This document shows, one piece after another, positions 24,701 to 39,700 of a stretch of DNA of 64,000 nt. Under the pieces are notes generated by a model, which worked only from the letters and a program-made list of their open reading frames with translations, was not told the DNA's origin and made no database searches. The translations under genes were made by a program, and so were the position numbers. Every line of letters begins with the position of its first letter. The stretch's first letter is position 1. Source of the DNA: Trichobilharzia regenti. Lineage: Eukaryota; Platyhelminthes; Trematoda; Strigeidida; Schistosomatidae. Location of the stretch: NCBI GenBank assembly GCA_944472135.2, contig OX235262.1, positions 167,957,509 to 168,021,508 of the forward strand, in the 5' to 3' direction.

Positions 24701-27700
24701 GAGAAGAGGAGCAGGTGTGGGATCAGACCATTATTATCCAGTCCAAGGAACCTACAAAGTCAAGCTGAAAGCCTTCGCAACAACTGGAGACAGATCACAA
24801 GTTGAGTTCAACACTCAGTAACTGAAATACGGGACTACGAAAGACATTCACTGCAGCGATCAGAGTAAAATCGGACACATTGCATGGTATTAGTGAAGAA
24901 ACCTGTCTGAAAGGAAGAACATTGGAACTAACTCTCTGAAGGTGATGTTTCAGCTATTTTAGGATGAAAGAACAGGCAAGATAAGAAATCGCTCTCTAGA
25001 GAGACACACACTTTGTATTTAATAGAAGACGACAGGAGAATGGTGGAACGGAAGATGAACCAATCAATGCAGAGATGAACAACAGAAGGAGAGGCTGTTA
25101 AAGCCTTATGTTTGTTCCATTCGGAGCCCAAAAGAGCTTTAATGATAATAATAATATGGTTCACTTTGGATTCAGTAACTAAACAGATTTCTTTTCTACA
25201 CAGAGTTTGGGATTTAACATATCTCGATTATCATGGCTTTGGAAACATTCCCCTTTTTTGCCAATACAAAAAAATTATGAAAACAGAGAGATTGAGCGAA
25301 GAAATATTTACTTTTTCAATTAGATCCTCATCTCTGGCTCTACTCTAATATATATAGCATTTTAATTACAATACACAACAATTTACCAATCAAGTGGCAC
25401 TGATATGTTTGTTAACGATAATTAGTCAGTGTCAAAATGTCAATGGGTTGATAATTAACGAAGAAAATCAATACGCACTATTAAAAGGTAGAAATGGTTA
25501 GAATAAATTAATTCGACAATGATAACACGTGATTAAAGATGAAGTGGTCACAAAAAAAATTAAATAATTCGGACAATTATAATTTTTAAAGGTTTAGGGG
25601 GAGGGGGGGTGAAGTAGTTCGGCTTATACATTCATGTAACGATGGCAAGGTAAGGAAAGTGGCTGTACAAATTTTTTCTGAACACACAGGTTTGGCTTCT
25701 TCAGGTGGAATCCACTTGCTTCAGCTGTCTGTAGAAGATGAACTCGTAGAGCAAAATTAAGATTAGCCGGAATACGATAGATAATTTTAAATGTTGTGTT
25801 AACATCAACCTTATGCTCAGTATCAACAAGGTGTGCCAAAATAGAGCTACGAATAGATCTTGTTTGTCCCTTGCTTAACCATGCCGGATGATGTTCGGAA
25901 GGAAATACGATGATGAACCTGCCTAATTGTACGCCTAATGTAGCCGGCTGTGCAGCTGCAGTCAAAGTGGTAGATACACATAGAAGAGGCAAATTTAGGT
26001 AGTTTATCCTTATTTCTCGAACGTAGAATAGAGGTGGTTGTGAAAAGACAACGTATCTCTGCTGCATAATAAGCTCTTTTAACTGCATTCTTCAGGCGCT
26101 GTGTTATTATTTCGCTGATGTTGTCACCGAGGTACTTTAGTTTTATGAACATTGGTCTTTTCGGAACTGTTGTCAAAGTGACTGTCCTAGGTGCTGAATT
26201 TATATTTTTCTCAATGAATTTATCTGGATAACCATTTTTTCTAAGTAATTCTCTAATAATCTTAAGCTCCTCATTGAGGTAGTCGTTTGAACAGATTAAC
26301 CTGTCCCTATGAACCAGACACTTTACCAGTTTACATTTATATTTCAAAGGTACAAAACTCAAAAAATGAGTTTACTGACCTATTGTTGTAGGTTTCCTAT
26401 ACATACTCCTTCTTAGTGTGTCATCTTCCTTCCTTGCCATGAAGATGTCTAGGAATGAGATACTGTCATTACTTTCTTTCTCTATGGTAAAGTTTATTGC
26501 TGAATGTACATCATTAAACTTGTCAAGGATGTTCATTGCATCATTCTCATCTTTCATAATCAGAAATGTATCATCTATATATCGACAGTAGAAATCCAAG
26601 TCACTAATTACTCTTTTCAGTGGTCCATTCTGTAACTTAGTGAGGAAAAAATAAGCTAGGATTGGACGTAATGGAGAACCCATCGCTTCACCATCAATTT
26701 ATCTGTAATATTCCTTTCCTTATTGAATAAGAAATGAACATGCATTGTACATCTTAAAATAAGTTCCTTCATGGTGGATACAGAAATCCCGATATCTATG
26801 TTTCGTGTAGTAATCTCCTCACATATAAAGTCTACTGTCTCCATTAACGGTACATTGGTGAACAAGGAGGATACATCAAAAGATATCATAAACACTTGTT
26901 CCTGACATTAAGATCTCTTATTTTTCCAACAAATTCAAAAGCTACGGTTTACCACTTCGTTATGCAGAGGTTTCAGGAGCTTCACTAGCCATTTTACTGT
27001 TTCGTGATATGGGGAATTACACATGTCCAACACTGATCGAAGTGGCAAACCGATTTTATGCACTTTTTAGTAGTCCATATAATCTTGGTGTAACCATGCG
27101 CGAGTAGGCTTTGAAGATTCATATAAACCGTGTATGACGCTACTTTGTTTGTTTAAGTCTTTTTATTGACTCAATTAGTGTTGTTTCTCCACTTTTTCTG
27201 TCGGATTGATGGAAGATGTGTGATTTATGATTATCATTTTCAAAATTTCATAAATATTTATTCCGCTTATCCTTTTGTTGCTGCGCTTTTTTCCCCTCTT
27301 ACAGATATTAACTTCTAGTGCTATTGCACAAAAAATCTATTCATCAAATTCACTAAATGAAAAGAAAGAGATTTCAACAGCAGCACCGTCACCAACACCA
27401 AAACAATCATTATTGTCACTTGTCAAATCTAGTAATCCTAATCAAGTTGGCGTGAGTCATCGTACTAAAGATTGTGGTACTTCTAGCACCAACACCACTA
27501 CTACTACGACTACGGCTACTACTGAAAAAAGTTCGGTTGTGGAGGGTGATATAGTTCAACAGGTGTGTGGAAAATCACCTCCAAAGTCATCGACGTCATC
27601 ATCATCACCCCCACCCCCACCCCCACCACCATCTCTATCTAAGAATTCAAGTGTCAGTTGTCAAGATGACAGACAGACGGCTGGTGGTGGTTCATCAAAA

Positions 27701-30700
27701 GATAATCAAAAACAACTACAATCCAGTAGTGGTACAGCAACAGGAACAACAACGACTGATTGTAACACTAACAGTAATAATAATCCACAATTATCATCGC
27801 AATCGAATATTTTCGACAATGATGGTGATGAGGAACAAGAATTAGGACTATTTGTTGAAGATGTTCATCTTGATGATGATGATGATGACGACGATGATAA
27901 TGAGGAAGACGGAGGAGGAGGTGGATTGGAGGGACTAATTGGTGAAGGCGTTTTCCTCGATAATGATGATGTCGAAGATGACGATAATGGTGATGAGTCC
28001 AACGATATTGGCAACAGCAAAAATAACAATAAGGAGGAGGAGGAGGACAGTGATGACGACGATAATGACAATGAGGATAACGATGAAGACGATGGCGAAA
28101 ATGCTGTTGCTGCTGATGAAGCAAACGATGCCCTAATGAATATTCTATTCAATGCAAAAGAAACTGGTTCCTCGGATGATATACTAATGATGGATGGGGA
28201 TAATAAAAGTGAACTATTGGATGACAATACGTTGAGATTATCGCATAGAAATTTAGACGATTTATCTAGTAGAGCAGTAAGTTCTTTTTTTTTCTCTATC
28301 CTCTTGACATGCCAACATGAATGTTTGTTAGTTGAATTGAAATTTTGTAAAATTTTTTGGTGACATATTTTTTTAAAAATGTATACAAAGGAAAGTATGC
28401 TAAAGGGCGATTCTGAGTGTTCTTCATTCTCATTCACTGTTGCATCTAATCAACTCAACAACAAAAAGAACATTACAGGGTATATATGTAGCCAGGATTG
28501 ATAATGGCAGGTTTTTGGTAATTACACTATTTACAATAAAGACAAAAATGTACAAAAGGTGTAGCATAATGATTAGTAAATAATGTTGATAGCTGAAATT
28601 ATAAGATTGTAATTGAAATAGTTTCATCATAAATTACAAATAGGAGAGAATAGCTAACTTCATAGAGTCAGTCGTAGGTTTCATGTTTAACACTATCTGT
28701 GTCAGGGTATCTTTGATATTCAGGTATCGGTTTGTAGGGATTTTGATTGATTGCTTACAGGACTTCATCATGAGCTGACATTGGTTAGAGAACCATTGGA
28801 AAACCTGCAGGGAGTACTGGACAGCTGTTTCGTCAACCTAGTTTGAGACTAGCTCTTCATCAGTATGCACCTATCCACCATGGTTCGAACTCAGGACCTT
28901 CTGGTTACAGGGCCAGCAAGCTCGTAGACAATTAAGCCACTGGGACCCGATCCAATGGCCACTCCATGAATTCTAACTTCTGCCAATTCACGACATAGCG
29001 CAACCGCTAGCCAATGTCTTCGGCGAGTATTTGTTCTCACACCTGACGGGATGCACCCTACTGGTCACGAATTCCCACTAGAACCCACTTCCCTACAAAC
29101 CTTTACTTGAATATCAATGAGATGCTGACTGGCGACTGGCCCTATTTAGGTAGGTAGTTACCTGGCGTTCTAGTAGGAAGTCGTGACCAGTAGGGTGCAG
29201 TAGGTCGGGTGTGAGGGCAAATACTCGCCAAAGACATATTGGCTAGCGGTTGCGCTATATCGTGAATTGGCAGAAGTTAGAATTCATGGAGTGGCCATTG
29301 GATCGGGTCCCAGTGGCTTAATTGTCTACAAGCTTGCTGGCCCTGTAACCAGAAGGTCCTGGGTTCGAATTCCGTGATGTTGATGCGCACCGTTGAAGAG
29401 ACCCAAGCTAGGACAAAACAACTGTCCAGTACTCCAATGGTTTTCTAACCACTGTCAGCTCATGGTGAAATCCTGTAAGGGTATCTTTGAGTTTCTGTGC
29501 TTGATTGTTTGAACACATAATCTTGTACAATGACTTGTTGTTCTACGTGATGAAACGCTCAGGGAGAGGGTTGCGGATAGAGAGGGTGCTGAGAATCAGA
29601 CAAAGTGGATTTAAACCATTTCTCACATGAGCTCAGGTGTCTGTCAATTATTGTAGTAACCAGATGACTCAGTGGAACACTACTTGTCCTACTGACAGCC
29701 TTTAGTAGCCCTCAAAATGTGACATATTCCTTTTTGAGTAACACAGGAAAGACTGTTGAGGGGGGGGGGCAATAAATTAAAAGTAGGTAAGATTCAAAAG
29801 TTAACAAATAGTAAAAGTAGAGATTCAGTGATACCTGATTGTCTTAACTTCTTAATGTAGTAGGTTAGAAATGTCAGAGGGATGAACTGTCCCAGGGTGA
29901 TTTATGCTTGACTTAGTTTCCATTTTAGTGCCCTGTATGCTGCAAGCATCTTGTGAACGAACAATTTCGTGTAGATCACGTTTATGCGTGAAGGTGAAGT
30001 TGACTGTCCAACATGTAGAGGGATTTAAACGTAAGGCTACTTAACTTGAACCACTACTTGATGTTCGATAAAAAGCTATTCGGTTTAAAACTGTCAGATC
30101 GACTAAGTAACTGACGGTGAGACAGTCAGATTCTTTCCGAAAGCGGTTAGTCTATATAAAAATAAAGGAAAAGAAAAAAAAATGTGGGAGTGTTCGGTGA
30201 TTTTGAGATATTACATCATATCTGCATGCAACCCTATCTGTTTGTCATTTATCTGTGAGTGTACTTTTTATTTTTTTTTTCATAGCTTGATGCAAAAATC
30301 TTACAATGCGTTGATAGCCTTCTTGCTAACGACAAAGCATCTCCAGATTTATGTCGAATACTACGGCGAATTGCAGCTCAAGATTGTAAGTTAACCTATG
30401 AAGGCTTTTTCCCGCCCTTCATTGAAATTTAAAAGACTGATTGTTGAACAAGGAATATTCTTCTCCATAACTTCTTTGTCTTCAGGTTCTACATTTATAT
30501 TGCAGTAATCATTAAAGAAATATTCTTGTTAACAACAGCAGTGCTGTTTTAAACTACATTGAGTCAATAGTCTTGATAGGTGATTATACATTTCAGTAGT
30601 ATCTGGAAGGCAGAGGGAAATAATATGCATTCATATAACACTAAACTGATTGAATATTAGATAAAAATTAAGAGAAGTAAGACACAGAATTTATGACTCT

Positions 30701-33700
30701 ACAGGTTCGATAGCAGGCCAGTGTAGCAATAGTGGCTAGCTAGACCTGTTTCTTGTAGTTAACTTCACAGTGAGTTGTAGTAGCCTCTACTGTTTTGAGT
30801 ATTCAGTGTCTAGAGGCCTTTGGCAATTTGTTCGATGTAGATGATGGATGGAGACTCTCCAATGCCTGTTTGGGGATTAGGTGATCGAATATTAAATTGT
30901 TGACCTTGCTGAAAACACTTTTATGTGATCACACTGGTAGTTTTTGCCGAACACAAAATAACTAGGTTCCTGAAGCAACGGCCAATGTAACTGGTTTTGT
31001 AGGACCATTTGAATTGTTACATACAATTACAGGTGACTAACTAACAAACTTCAAACCTTCATTAACAACTGTCTCCGCTCAATACTCAAGATCAGATGGC
31101 TGGCCAGAAAAGATCAGCAACAGGGATCTCTGGGAGCGAACCAATCAGGAACCGATTGTTAAACAAATAGGCAGAAAGAAATGGAGATGGATTGGCCATA
31201 CGCTGAGGAAACCATCAAGTGACATCACTAGGCAAGCCCTCGAGTGGAACCCGAAAGGGAGGCGGCGAGTTGGTCGTCCAAGGGTGACTTGGAGGAGGTC
31301 ATGTGAAGAGGAGATGAAAGCATGTGGGCAGACCTGGAGCAGGGTGAAAAAGTTGTCAAAAAACCGAAGTCAATGGAGGTGCGCAGCTGAAGCCCTATGT
31401 TCCTCTAGGAACTAAAGGATACAATAATAATAATAATAACCTGGGTAGGTACCTCGTCTTTCAGTTTTGGAATCACGACGTGTTGTATGGAAAGTGTAAG
31501 CTGCGACTTACGGGCATTAAGCGTACTTTGGATGGATTTCCTCAACTTGTTGGTTTTTTTCCTCACTTGGTATATCACCTTTGAATTGTAGTCATACTTA
31601 CAGAGGCTTCTTGTTGACAGATACAGAAGAATTCTTTCCTACTTACTTAGCCATGTGTGCGTGTTTGGGGATGAACTAACTTTTCGGGGTAGCTGCTTTC
31701 AATTAATGTGTCGTATGCAACCTTGAGTTTGTCTTCAGTTGGGTCTTCCGACCAAATAACTCTGCCCGCCCTATAGTTGACGATCTTTACCAAATTTGTC
31801 TTAGACAGGAGATGAAGAAAGCTGTGAAAGTGCGTATGTTGTGTTGAAGTTCCTGTGTTTTGTGAGTGAACATAGGACTTTGATCTTTAAATTTTCAGTA
31901 GAAATGGTGTGTGTTTTCTATGTACTGTTGCCTCACATACGAGCTTACCTTTTTCACTCGGTGAGTTTTAAGAGTATGTCGGCTGAGAATCGAACCCCGG
32001 ATCATGTGCATACGTGATTGGCCCGTGGTATTCTACCACTGAAGCACCGAAGTACATCCACGTTAGATGTGGTCTCCGTTTATTTATCTGCTGACTAAAT
32101 AGTAGTAATTTCTGTATATTGTGTCTTTGAATTTCCTGTTTATCATCAATTGAAGTACATTTGTTTTTAGTGAAAGTATTATCAACAGTGAAGTGTAGAT
32201 TTTCACTATGAGATTCGAAATTAGGCAAGTAGGTTGAATTTGTGATTTGGCAATTTAACAGGGGAACTGCCTATTTTTATTAGCTGTATAACACAGTCTG
32301 GATTATGCGTCAGACTGTGAACAAGGAGTGAGAAAACAGGAATACGCTAGATCACCGATAAGAAGACTGGAGAAGATTTGGATTTTGCGTGTGGGGATGA
32401 CATATGTTGCATGTCACACGAACTCAAAGACTTGCAGGTAAAAACCAACAAACTGACTGAGGAAACAGCGTAGACAAGACTCTGGGTGATGAAGATAACC
32501 AAGAACAACCAGCACCAGTCACTATCAACGTGAGAAACTTGGAAGAGGTCACTTCCTTCACTCGTCTAGGAAGCATTGTTTCAACCACAGGCCGGCGGAA
32601 CGGATGAAGATGTCAAAGCCAGAATCGGAAAGGCAGGATACACCCTCATTAGTTTGAAGTCGATTCGGAAGCCTTCTGCACTCAGCTAGTATAAAAAACA
32701 AGGTTCGGATTTTCAACACCAATGATAAGTCATTTAGTCACTTCTTCTATATATGGGTGAGAAACTTTGTGCATCCTGAAAAGCATTTCGAACAGTTAGC
32801 AGACTTTTATCAATAGTTGTTTTCGCTATGTATTGAAAGAATAAGCAGTAAGAAACTATGGGAATAAGCTAAACAAGAACTTATCCTTCAACAGATATGT
32901 AGGAGGAAATAAAGATTGATTGGGAATACGTTGAGGAAGCCGTCGAGTGACATCGCGCGCAATGCAGGCCATCACTCGGATGGAATCTGAACAGAAAACG
33001 ATGAGTAAGTCGTCCTAGGACGACAACATGGGGCCGTCGTTTGGCGAGGAGGGGATGAGGGATTATGGGCAATCGTGGGTCCAGCTAGAGAGGAAAACAG
33101 AAAATAGAACAAAGTGGAGATGGTCTGTTGAAGCCCTATGTTCCACTCGGAACCCAAGGGAAAATTATAATAACAATAATGGCTTTGTTTAGCCGGTGAG
33201 CACGTTCCAAATATTGTATTATATTACTAATATTGTATCATCTGTCACCTACTTGTGCCAGTGTATCTTGAATAAATTATCGTCCCTTTAACGTTGTTTC
33301 CAGCTACAATTTCCATCTTCATTTTTTATCACCTGGTATTTTCCTCTTTACTTATAAACTTTTCTCCGACTTTTTTTTCTTTCTCCATTAGTAAATTTCA
33401 GTCTATCATCAAATAAGTCGACATCGCGTAGTATGGATAGTATAAACGCCAGAGAGGAGTATAGTTCAACAATCACTACTGGCCTGTCAGATAATACAAA
33501 GAAGGTGAACTCGGAAGAGATTGACGTGACCGAGCCCTACTGTTTTATGGATCAGAGCAATACAGAATCAACGGAGTCAGGTGTTGTAAGTAGCTATGCA
33601 TGCATTCAATGGTTGAACAATGTTTGCTTTTTCTCTCTCCTGGGAAATGCATTGTATTGTTTATCCTTCGAAGAAGATTTAGAATTGCAATTTTTCTGTA

Positions 33701-36700
33701 GATGATTTTATGTATGGTGTTTTGAACAGTTTACGGAATGATCAAAGGTTTTTGTTGTTTACTCGCCTCTGTACCTTTAAGGAATTCTGTTTTGACTAGC
33801 TAAAACAATGAGTCATAAGTGTGAGATTCATCTGGTCGACCTAGGTTTACAGTCCAACTCTATGTGTAGTCTTCTGTTTCCGGTGCAATTATGTGATTCC
33901 TGAGTTAGATGATGGTTGCCTAGCAAAATAAGTTTTTTAATATTGAATTAGTACATTTTTAGGGATGGTTACACCCTGTTCATGTCTCTTTTCTCACATA
34001 TATGAATAATAATACGTAGACAATGCGTTAGTGGTTTGGCGGTGGATTACTCGCCAACTAACCACGCCTCACGTGGACTATGGATCGACCTTCAGCCCCG
34101 GAGCACTCCTTAACCTCGCCTAGCCGGTAGCGAGCGTGGTGACTAGGGAAGGTTAAACGTGAAGTTAGTAACTCCACTGTGGAAAAAAACACCACTTCCA
34201 CTGAGACTTCAAGGATTAAAACTTTGAAGCCCTTTGTTCTACTTGGAATCACACAGTGTTGTACAGTAATATTAACTGATGTATTTTATTTATTATTTAT
34301 TTAAACGCATAAAAAACTTGGTAAAATATGGCACCAAGAAGGGTGCGCCGCACAATAATAATAAAACAACATAGATCAAAAGAAAAAAAGAAAGAAAAGA
34401 AAAAAATATAAATAGAGAGCGGATAAAGAACTTCATCTGGTAGGAAGACAGTCACGCTTAACAAGTTCAAACAGTGTTCGTTAGCTATCATCGGGAAGGG
34501 AAGAAAGAAGGAAATCACAACACATTCGCCACTGATTACGATTCTTGGCCATATCCGATAACGTTTCAAGCCATCGATTTGAGCTACCTCTCGGACCCCA
34601 ACCAGGGAGTCGTGACACACCAACCGATGCTAATCTTGCACAAATATCCTTCATCCCACGACGCCACGTCATGGACTGACCACCTCTCCGCCTTTTCCAT
34701 CCTGTCCCAGGGCTAGCGAACAGAGACCTGTACGGAAGCCTCTGGGGTGACATTCCCAGCACATGTCCAAGCAACCGGGGCCGGTGTTTCCAGATGACGA
34801 CACTCAATGAATGGTGATCTCCACTGTGTTTAAAAACACGCCGCCGAACGTTAGAATTACTCACGCGATGATGCCATAGAACGTCTAGAGCACAATTTAT
34901 CGCCACTCATAATCATATCAAGTTACTCACACAACTTTTTCATTCATTTATATACATGAGTGATATTGATGATTAGACATTTGAATAAAAATCAGTATAA
35001 GATAATGTACATTCAGAAGTCATATTGTAACAACAGAAGACAAGGGCCAGGCTACAGATTGTTTATTTAGGAAATCAACAGATATTTATAGATTTTCATG
35101 TACATTATTATAAATTATTGTAAGCAAACAAACAGTCTTCTGATTGGTGGTTTTTCGTTGAACCTTAATCTTTCATCTCTTTGTGGCCATTTACTGAAGT
35201 TCAGATTAGCTATGTGCAGATTGTATCCACCTACGCAAAGTTGACTGTGGTTGGTTGTTGAATCAGTCTTTGTTCTTATTTTTCTCACGACCAATATTGA
35301 GGATGTAAACATTGACGTAAATTACCGTCTTCCGATTTGGTTAGCAGCCAGCTCTCACCACAATATTGGTGTTATCAATCAAATACAATCAGATGAGAAT
35401 TAAGATGTTTTCATAGTCAAAATAATTAACTTGTCAGAAAAAAAAGAATTTAGCTAAGGTTAGGAGGGATTGATCCCACGAAGATAAGTAATTTAGGAAA
35501 AAAAAGCCTAGCAATCTCACTGCATACATTAACACACAACCACACAATAGGGTAGGCGGGACACAGTCAAAATTCGAAAAAGTAATTAAGGTAGGTGGAG
35601 ACAGAGAGAGAGAGAGAGAGATTACTGAATCCTGCCTGGTTCATCGAGCCTAATACACCCAACACATGTAACAGAAATGACTCAATGCAAATACCAGAGA
35701 TATGCGTGGAAGATATTATTACCACCAGTCAGTCAAATCAGAGGAGGATAATAAAGAATCTTAAAATTCTGTTTCAGTTCACGTACATCATAACAAGTTA
35801 CTTATTATAACTATAAAAACACTCGTCTTATTTCCCATTTGATTATATTTGATTGATAACACTAGTATGATTCCTGAATGTTACTTTATGTTATACTGAT
35901 TTTTATTCAAATATCTAATCATCAATTTTTACTCATGTATACAAATGAAGCAAGAAAGTTGTGTAAGTGACTTGATATGATTATGGGTGGCAATAATTTG
36001 TGCTGTAAAGATCATCAGTTAATATTACTGTATCAAAATAAAATCTTATCCAAAGTGGAGTTATACTCTACCACCACAGTGCCCAAATTTTATACTTATT
36101 TACACTCCGAATGTATCGGATAAAGTCTTTTAAGGTGAAGGCGCTGCCAGATGAAGCATTTTCTGAATACCTTTTTTGCAAAAATATATATGGAGCTTTG
36201 ACATGAGATTTCACATTATCAAATAGAAAAATGATATTCTACAGGAGTGGGCTTCACTGACTGTCAGTTAAGGCGTACAGTTTGAATCCGATGCCACTAC
36301 GAATATTGTTCTTAGTCGGGGTTGAAGGCTTCTTGTATCCAAACGAAATCCCATCAGTACCCTGATGTTTTGTTCTACAAAAAGAAACTCTGCACAACCA
36401 ACACTCTTGACGATGAAATAAGGAAAATTGAGAACGTATTGTATGAGAAAAATTTGTTAGTCTTGATCATGAAATCAGATAGAGAGATATGCTTGAAAAA
36501 TGTGCAGAAGAAACGTATATGTTATGACTTTATCATCCAACGGGGACATAGCCACTGAATTACTTGCATCGAAAGTCAGGAAAATATAATTGCTAAACAT
36601 TCTTTGCCGCAAGACTATGTTTAAAATTCACTAGTGGTTGTGTAATTCCACTGCAGGTGAAGGATACGCTACCGGGTCTGGCCATCTCAGCATGCATTTA

Positions 36701-39700
36701 TAAATCTGTTCTTGTGTTTAGAAACAGTTACATAGGTAGAACAACTTGGGAAGCCCACCGTCGCCTTGAACTCTGAGCATTTGTCCAACGTGGTTAGGCA
36801 AAGCAAGAGAGTTGTAAAGTCAGTCGGGAGTTGCATACTGGCACACCTCGTGGATACGGATCACAAAACGGATAACAATTTCGACCTCACAGGTTTATAC
36901 ACGGTTTCATCTAAATTCCTTAAGTTTGTCAATTCCCTTCTAGTACTAGGCATGGTTGAAGCAGTTGTCACAAAAACTTTTCAGTCCAATCTTTGTGTTC
37001 AGAAAACGTTGGCTCAGTCTCTCTCTCTCTCTCTTTCGCGCTCCATCAAATGACCTTCAACCCCAACCTAGAATAAGGTATCCGGGTGACACTGGATAAT
37101 TGTAAATATTTTTATTTTTATTTGTACTGCTAACTTTATTATGAGTATAGTTGCTTATTTTGGTCTTAGTTTCACAATTTATTACTATTACTAATAGTAT
37201 TTTATGTTAATAGATATTGTAATAATTGATTCATTGTATTACCTGAGTCATTGTGGTCACGCCTTTCATACTTCATTAGTAATTTTGTGCTTACCACTTG
37301 CTTATTAATTGGGCGATAAACTGAATTAACGGCTCAACTGGCATATATGTCTATGATTAGTCAGCTTAATATCTCAGTGGTTTGATATCGTTAATAATCT
37401 GCAGTATTTGTTTACGTGGATGGATAACTAAGGCTAACTGACATATACAAATGTGGAGTATGAAAGAACAGAATGTTTGCGTGAAATTTTAAACTATGTA
37501 AACTATGGGATTTTATTAGCAAGTAGTTAACTAAAGCGTGACATCTTCCAACCCAATTTCTGCAATATGTGACTAATACAGTCCTCAGTTAGTAAGCAGC
37601 ATCCTGTAATTGTCAAATAGGTGGGTCGTTGTCATGCCAACCTTTTTTAATGACTACTAAAGACAAATTTCCAACCAAGTATTATTATTATTATTGTTCC
37701 TTTGGGTTCGGAGTTGAACATGCTGCTTCAACAGAACATCTCCATTTGTCCTATCCTCTTCAGTCTTCTCCAGCTGGACCCACGATTTCCGCCCGTAAGA
37801 TTTCATCTTATCCTCAGATGATCTCCTCCATGTCACCTTCGGAGCCATTCCGAAATCGTTGTTCCTCATTCGGCTCCCATTCTAACGATGGTCTGCATTG
37901 CACAAGATGTCACTCGACATTCTTCTCAGCGTGTGTCTGATCCATTTTCATTTTCTTCCACATATTTGTTGATCAATAGAGGTTCTTGATTGGTTCGTTA
38001 GTTGCCAGAGGTTCTTGTTGCTGATTCGTTTTGGCTGGTCATCTTATTTTCAGTAAGGAGATGGCGAAGGAAGCTATTGATAAAACTGTGCAGCGACCCG
38101 TTTAAAATGCTTTCGTAACATGCACGTCACGTCTCTCTAATCCATATAGAAGAGCTGACTGTGTGATATGACATTAGTGTTGAAACGCTGTATTTTGTTC
38201 TTTATTCTGAGTTTACCAGATTTTCACACTAATTTCAGAGTGATGAAAGTGCACATTACCCCTCCAATTCTGGTTTTGACATCCTCACCAGTACCGTCGT
38301 CTGTAGTTGAAACGATGCGTTTCGTTGTATGTTTATAAATTGTGATTGACCTGTTTTAGTAATAAACAAGTGTTGGTTTCAATGGATTTGATTAGTTTAT
38401 CACGTTTGATCACGACCCGCAACCAGTTATAGAGAACCATTGGAAAACCAACAGGGTGTACCGAACAGCTGTTTCGTCCTAGTTTGAGACTCTTCACCAT
38501 TACGCACCCACCGGGGTTCGAGTCCAGGACCTTCCGGGTTACAAAGTATGCTCGTAGACCATTCAGCCATTGGGACATGGCCCAATAGTCTTTTGGTAAT
38601 TATCAGACATTTTTTATCTGTTCTCTTAATTTACATCTTTAAATCTCTCTATCAGGAACCCAGTGTTGGCTATTTACTCAACTCAATCGAACCAGAAGCA
38701 ATCGAGTTTGCCGACACAGTGGAAGCTATTATTCGTAGTAACACGGTTCAGAATAGACAAGATAATGATGATTCCCGTGTTTTAGATATAAGTAAATCAT
38801 GGAAAAATATTCAATCTATCCACAGCACAACTGACATCCCTTTAATTGATCAAACGCATGGATCTGATGATCACCACCACCAGCACCACCGTCACCAGTC
38901 TCATGAACGTGGCAAGAATCCCCTGAAAGGTGGTAGTGTTACAGTATCAGAGAAAGTTTGTCATGTGAAACAGAAATCTCTACCGTCAGTTTCACAGTCA
39001 TCATCTCCATCAAATACAACTTTGAGTAATGTAAGTTTTCACTTTTGAAATTGTATGTAATCTGATAAAGTTGTTATTATGTACTCGTCGCCAAATTATT
39101 GTTATGTACTGGTCGAGAATTTAATAGTCCTGACGCAAGAAAGACGGAAATCAGAAGACCACTAGGTTTGCGATGATACTTCTATTTTCCAAACACAAGA
39201 AGAGAATCAATAATATCACACAAGAGTGTGAGAGCAAAATATATAAGAATGTCCGAACGAGTGTGTGAGCGAATATTCAAAATGAACAAATCAATAGACA
39301 GTCTTAACATGATTGGCTAATTGTAATGGAATATCGATCCATGTATACATCGTAAAATATAACCAACTGTCAAACAAACACATATTATATGGATACATGT
39401 CACCAAGAACAGACTGTCAAACAAAACACACATATTATATGGATGTATATCAGTTGTTCAATTTGCTTTTTGTTTTTCATTTGAGAAATTGAAGCAACAA
39501 GCAGAAAAGTGTTAGAAGGATCGATGAGCAAAGTTGAAGGATAACCAATCCAAGCAACACGAACGCACGATATAACTCTTAGATGACCAATCAGAAGCTG
39601 GTGTTTTTTAAAGATATCCAAATACCTTACAATGGATGGAAGGTCAACCAGCATAGGTTAAACCAGTAGATCGGGTGTATTCCAATTATTAGAAAATAAG

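Noticed and set aside
24546..24821. MIB/HERC2 exon of HECTD1 in the intron after exon 5
   Set aside because: The ORF encodes the SDH end of a LINE endonuclease, and it has no suitable splice sites.
25620..27240. LTR-retrotransposon or retrovirus-like pol gene
   Set aside because: YIDD with the SISFLDI, NGYP and GIY-YIG blocks is the Penelope order; no protease, integrase, RNase H or LTRs are visible.
27768..28437. Long Ser-rich, His-rich and Met-rich ORFs opposite or shifted to exon 6
   Set aside because: They are shadows of the GAT/GAC repeat that encodes the acidic tract in the true frame.
39367..39445. CRISPR-like repeat
   Set aside because: Only two imperfect copies in a eukaryotic intron; a plain direct duplication.
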